NCBI GenBank assembly: GCA_003343625.1
Contig: QAKV01000042.1
Span: 1-64,000 of the forward strand
DNA length: 64,000 bases
Direction of reading: 5' to 3'
DNA from: Clostridiales bacterium
GTDB lineage: Bacteria; Bacillota; Clostridia; Lachnospirales; Lachnospiraceae
Under the pieces are notes generated by a model. The model was not told where the DNA came from. It did not search any database and saw nothing but the letters and a program-made list of their open reading frames with translations. Below are positions 60,894 through 64,000 of this stretch, piece after piece (positions within the stretch are counted from its first letter, which is position 1; each line of letters begins with the position of its first letter). The translations under genes and the position numbers were made by a program.

Positions 60894-62091
60894 AAAAAAT
60901 GTCTGCGAGTGTCCGGTCTGGCTGCTGCTTGCGCTGAATTCCTTTCTTTACATCTCGTCAGCCCTGTACTCTCCTTTCCTCAGTACCTATTACACACAAA
61001 ACGGGATTTCTTCTACGCAAATCGGGATTCTGATGGCCATCGGACCCGTGGCGTCCGTCCTGGTCCAGCCCCTCTGGGCCAGGGCCAGCGACGCCAGCGG
61101 CAGGGCAAAAACCTTTGCCGCGCTGGTCATGGCCGGAACGGCTGTTTCCCTGATGAGTTATTACCTGGGGCACAGTTTTGTCAGTTTTCTGTTTTCCAGC
61201 ACCCTGCTGGCCCTGTTTTCCACCTCGGTCAGTCCCATGACCGACGCCATTGTCATCCGGAACGCGAACCGTTACAACTATAACTTTGCCTTTATCCGGA
61301 TGGGCGGGACCGTAGGGTATGCCGTCATCGTGCTGATTGCAGGGATTTATCTGCGCCAAAATCCTTCCGCGCAGTTTTTCCTTTCCGCCGTTTCCTACCT
61401 GGTCCTCATGGGCCTGATGTTCCTCCTTCCCAAATCGGAAAACCATCTTCCCGTATCCGATGCCCCACGGACCCATCGCAAAAAGGGCGCGGGGCTGTTT
61501 CGTCTGCAGGACATTTTCGAGGACCGAAAGATCGTTTATGTGCTGGCTTTTGCCTTTGTTTTCCAGATCGGGGCAAGTTTCTGCTCCGCTTTCCTGGGGG
61601 TTTATGCAGTGGAAATCGGCTATGGCCAGTCCCAGATCGGCCTGTTGAACTGCATCTCGGCCAGCAGCGAAATCCCGGTCCTTTTGTGCATTAAAAAGCT
61701 GACCCGCAAATTCGGCGCCATCCCCTTAATCGGCGCCTCCACTTTTTTAATGGGAATCCGCCTGTTCTGCGTTTCCGGCGGCTCCCTCCCCTTTTTCATG
61801 CTGGCCCAGGCCATGCAGGGCATCACCTATATGGTGGTCCATTTCGGCTGCGCCACCTATATCGGCAGCACGGTAAAAAGCGGGAAATCCTTTGAGGGCC
61901 AGAGCGTCCTTTACATCATCCAGGCCGGGCTGGCCAGCATCATCGGCAACGTCCTGGGCGGCAGGCTGGTGGACTTTGCCGGCAACTGCCTGTCTTACCG
62001 GCTCACCGGCAGCTTTGTCCTTCTGGCCACTGCCTGCGTCATCTTCGTCCTGCTTTGGCAGGAACACAAAGAAAGGAGGACTTCTTTATGA
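60883..62091 (+). CDS. MFS transporter (LacY/NupG-like)
   Basis: The 402-residue protein has twelve predicted helices split by a cytoplasmic loop (SENHLPVSDAPRTHRKKGAG). The N-terminal half resembles the MFS_1-like/LacY group: FLSTYYTQNGISSTQIGILMAIGPVASVLVQPLWARASDASG, which carries the typical loop 2-3 D-x-x-G-R. Its start is GTG 60883 with GGGAGGTAGCAAAGC upstream. It is translationally coupled to the kinase gene before it and the hydrolase gene after it (ATGA). It gives the operon a second sugar import or efflux route. Confidence 0.9.
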   Translation: MKRKKNVCECPVWLLLALNSFLYISSALYSPFLSTYYTQNGISSTQIGILMAIGPVASVLVQPLWARASDASGRAKTFAALVMAGTAVSLMSYYLGHSFVSFLFSSTLLALFSTSVSPMTDAIVIRNANRYNYNFAFIRMGGTVGYAVIVLIAGIYLRQNPSAQFFLSAVSYLVLMGLMFLLPKSENHLPVSDAPRTHRKKGAGLFRLQDIFEDRKIVYVLAFAFVFQIGASFCSAFLGVYAVEIGYGQSQIGLLNCISASSEIPVLLCIKKLTRKFGAIPLIGASTFLMGIRLFCVSGGSLPFFMLAQAMQGITYMVVHFGCATYIGSTVKSGKSFEGQSVLYIIQAGLASIIGNVLGGRLVDFAGNCLSYRLTGSFVLLATACVIFVLLWQEHKERRTSL

Positions 62092-63608
62092 AATCCTGTT
62101 TTGAACCCGCCACCCCCGAATCCCAGGGCGTCCCTTCCCGGGCGGTTCTGGATTTTCTTGAGGATTTAAACGACAGGGGGCTGGAAATGCACGCCTTTTC
62201 CATCCTCCGGCACGGCAAATGCATTGCCCAGGGCAGCTGGTATCCCTACCGCACCGACATGGAGCACAATGTATTTTCCTTTTCCAAAAGTCTCACTTCC
62301 ATGGCCATGGGCTTTTTATGGCAGGAAGGAAAGCTTTCCCTGTCGGAAAAACTCACCGACATTTTTGCGGACTGTATGCCGGAAACAATTTCGGAAAATC
62401 TCGCTGCGGCCACGGTGCGGGATCTGCTGATCATGGGCTGCGGGCATGAAACGGAGCCCTTCGTGGACAATTTTACCCCGGACAATACCTGGCTGAAACA
62501 GTTTTTCGCCCATCCTTTCGAGCACGCGCCCGGGACCGCCTATCAGTACAACACCGCCGGCACCAACGTGCTGTGCGCCCTTCTTTTCCGCAAAACCGAG
62601 GAAAGCCTCACCGGATATCTGCGCCCCCGCCTGTTTGACCCTTTGGGCATCGGCGCGGTTTCCTGCGCGGCCATCGCGGACGGCACCCAGTTTGGCGGCG
62701 CGGGTTTTCGGCTGACGCTGGAAGACATGAAACGCTTCGGCCAGTTTTTCCTAAAGAAAGGCCGCTGGGAAGGAAAACAGCTTCTTTCGCAGGAATGGTT
62801 CGACCAGGCCTGCACAAAGCAGATTGAAACCGCCGGACGGGCCCAGCCCGATCACCCGGACTGGAACGCCGGTTACGGATTCCAGTTCTGGATGTGCGAC
62901 GAACCCGGCAGCTTCCGGGCGGACGGGGCCTTCGGACAGTTCGCCGTCGTACTCCCCCAAAAAGACGCCGTGATCCTCACCCAGTCTTCCACGGAGCAGA
63001 CCTTTTCCCTTATGGAGGCCATCCACGGCCTTTCCTCCCGGATGCAGGACTGCGCCCTGGCGCCCTGTCCTAAAGAGTACGGACTGCTTTTGCAGAAACA
63101 AAACAATCTGGCCCTGGCGGGATTTTCGGGCGTGCGCAACCGGAAAATGGAAACAGCCATCGAAGGGGCCGTCTATTCCCCCGAAGGGGACGCGGTTTCC
63201 TTCCGGACCTTTTCATCGGGTATCCGCATGCTTCCCTCCCCCAAAGACGACGGAAAATGCCTGCAGATCCGATTTTCCTTTGAAAAGGACCGGATCCTTT
63301 TGCACATTGCGGATGACGACGGTTCCTATGTCCTGCCCCTGTCCACCACGGGAAATTACTGCGTCAGCAGCCAGCCTTTCTCCCGCCAGGGCGTGGCGGG
63401 AATCGCCCGCTTTGTGGAAAACAACGTCATCGAAGCGGTGGTCCGCAACCTGGACCAGCCTTCCGGCAGGCGGCTGTATTTCTGCTTTGAGCCGGACCGG
63501 TTTTGCGTGCGCGCCGTTTCCACCATCGTTACGGACAGCCCCATGACCGCAGGGGCGGTCTGGCCCGCTTTCCTTAAAACAAACGTTTCAGAAGGGAGAT
63601 TCCTATGA
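62088..63608 (+). CDS. Serine hydrolase, beta-lactamase family, with C-terminal extension
   Basis: This 506-residue protein has the nucleophile motif SFSKSLTSMAMG (S-x-x-K) at about 66, Y-x-N in YQYNTAGTNVL at about 153, and YGFQFWMCDEPGSFRADGAFGQ near 275. The last 160 residues form a beta-rich extension. There is no signal peptide. It is a longer paralogue of the hydrolase at 51060-51983, with the same ADGAFGQ segment. It is coupled to the MFS gene by ATGA and to the next gene in the same way. Confidence 0.88.
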   Translation: MKSCFEPATPESQGVPSRAVLDFLEDLNDRGLEMHAFSILRHGKCIAQGSWYPYRTDMEHNVFSFSKSLTSMAMGFLWQEGKLSLSEKLTDIFADCMPETISENLAAATVRDLLIMGCGHETEPFVDNFTPDNTWLKQFFAHPFEHAPGTAYQYNTAGTNVLCALLFRKTEESLTGYLRPRLFDPLGIGAVSCAAIADGTQFGGAGFRLTLEDMKRFGQFFLKKGRWEGKQLLSQEWFDQACTKQIETAGRAQPDHPDWNAGYGFQFWMCDEPGSFRADGAFGQFAVVLPQKDAVILTQSSTEQTFSLMEAIHGLSSRMQDCALAPCPKEYGLLLQKQNNLALAGFSGVRNRKMETAIEGAVYSPEGDAVSFRTFSSGIRMLPSPKDDGKCLQIRFSFEKDRILLHIADDDGSYVLPLSTTGNYCVSSQPFSRQGVAGIARFVENNVIEAVVRNLDQPSGRRLYFCFEPDRFCVRAVSTIVTDSPMTAGAVWPAFLKTNVSEGRFL

Positions 63609-64000
63609 GCAAAGTCGTTGTCATTTCTTCCGACGCCATGGTCGGGGAAGATCTGAACTATTACAAGACCCTGCCTTCCTACCAAAAATATTTTCAGGGC
63701 GGGGCGGAAATCACCAATGTTTCTTCCATCTATCCTACGGTCACCTTCCCGGCCCACGCCACCATGATGACCGGCATGTATCCGGACCGCCACGGGATTT
63801 TTTCCAATATGCAGCTGATCCCGGAAGCGGATCCCACGCCCTGGCAGTGGGACAGCAGCTTTCTGACCTGCAGCGATATTTTCCACGCCGCAAAGGCTGC
63901 GGGAAAAACCACCGCAGCCGTCTTCTGGCCCGTCACCGCAGGCAATCCGGCCATTGATTACCATATCGCGGATTACTGGGCCCAGGGTATGGAGGACACC
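63605..64000 (+). CDS. Nucleotide pyrophosphatase/phosphodiesterase family protein (partial)
   Basis: The visible 132 residues begin MSKVVVISSDAMVGEDL and contain the alkaline-phosphatase-fold nucleophile region SIYPTVTFPAHATMMTGMYPDRHGI, which defines the NPP/type I phosphodiesterase family (Thr nucleophile). No signal peptide is visible, so it may be cytoplasmic. The gene runs past the window edge. AAGGGAG precedes ATG, which overlaps the hydrolase stop (ATGA), so it is part of the rightward operon. Confidence 0.88.
   Translation, partial: MSKVVVISSDAMVGEDLNYYKTLPSYQKYFQGGAEITNVSSIYPTVTFPAHATMMTGMYPDRHGIFSNMQLIPEADPTPWQWDSSFLTCSDIFHAAKAAGKTTAAVFWPVTAGNPAIDYHIADYWAQGMEDT

Overview
The window looks like chromosomal DNA of an anaerobic, moderately GC-rich Clostridia bacterium, most likely a Lachnospiraceae relative. 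The signs are a sporulation-type BofA protein next to a DUF2508 protein, a TSCPD-domain protein, a Gram-positive Tad pilus locus, ECF sigma/RsiV-type modules, consistent AGGAGG ribosome binding sites, and many ATGA stop/start overlaps. No tRNA, rRNA or CRISPR array was seen.

Layout. 0-5 kb: a serine-recombinase remnant, a 2-hydroxyacid dehydrogenase, pgi, a small membrane protein, a TSCPD protein and murG. 5-7.4 kb: a structured repeat, a degV gene broken by an in-frame TAG, a HIT protein and a rhomboid protease. 7.4-16.5 kb: one long minus-strand Tad operon (tadZ, tadA/cpaF, tadB, tadC, Flp pilin, DUF5702 protein, two TadE-like proteins, prepilin peptidase, FHA protein) with a good promoter and a 16-bp palindrome in its leader. 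16.5-22 kb: bofA, a DUF2508 gene, glgB, and a TPR protein fused to an AAA-like domain without a normal P-loop. 22-27 kb: two tandem ECF sigma/anti-sigma modules plus a DUF3298-like surface protein. 27-33 kb: a ferritin-like protein, a charged membrane protein, an HD hydrolase, and a two-component system followed by an ABC/FtsX exporter. 33-40.6 kb: DUF4173, YozG-type HTH and DUF2975 genes, a truncated ZIP transporter, a HAD phosphatase, AlaX, a DUF1275 protein with its HxlR regulator, and a GNAT acetyltransferase.

40.6-51 kb: a structured leader with an intrinsic terminator ahead of a MutS2-like gene that has lost its ATPase core; an MBOAT/SGNH acylation pair; pepF; fructokinase; a four-domain PepSY lipoprotein; and a short YhfC-like remnant. 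51-64 kb: a carbohydrate regulon. A sugar ABC transporter, LacI regulator, GH13 sucrose-type phosphorylase and serine hydrolase run leftward. An aldo/keto reductase, class II aldolase, PfkB kinase, MFS permease, second serine hydrolase and a phosphodiesterase-family protein run rightward. Both divergent promoters carry a near-palindromic LacI-type operator, so the two arms are probably co-controlled.

Working together: the sugar arm would import a glucoside and split it by phosphorolysis, with glucose phosphate, Pgi, GlgB and fructokinase available downstream. The rightward arm looks like an oxidoreductase-kinase-aldolase route for a second sugar or polyol, with unusual cytoplasmic beta-lactamase-fold hydrolases and a phosphodiesterase attached; its substrate is unknown. 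A second theme is gene decay: recombinase, degV, ZIP, MutS2-like and YhfC-like genes all appear broken or stripped of catalytic parts.
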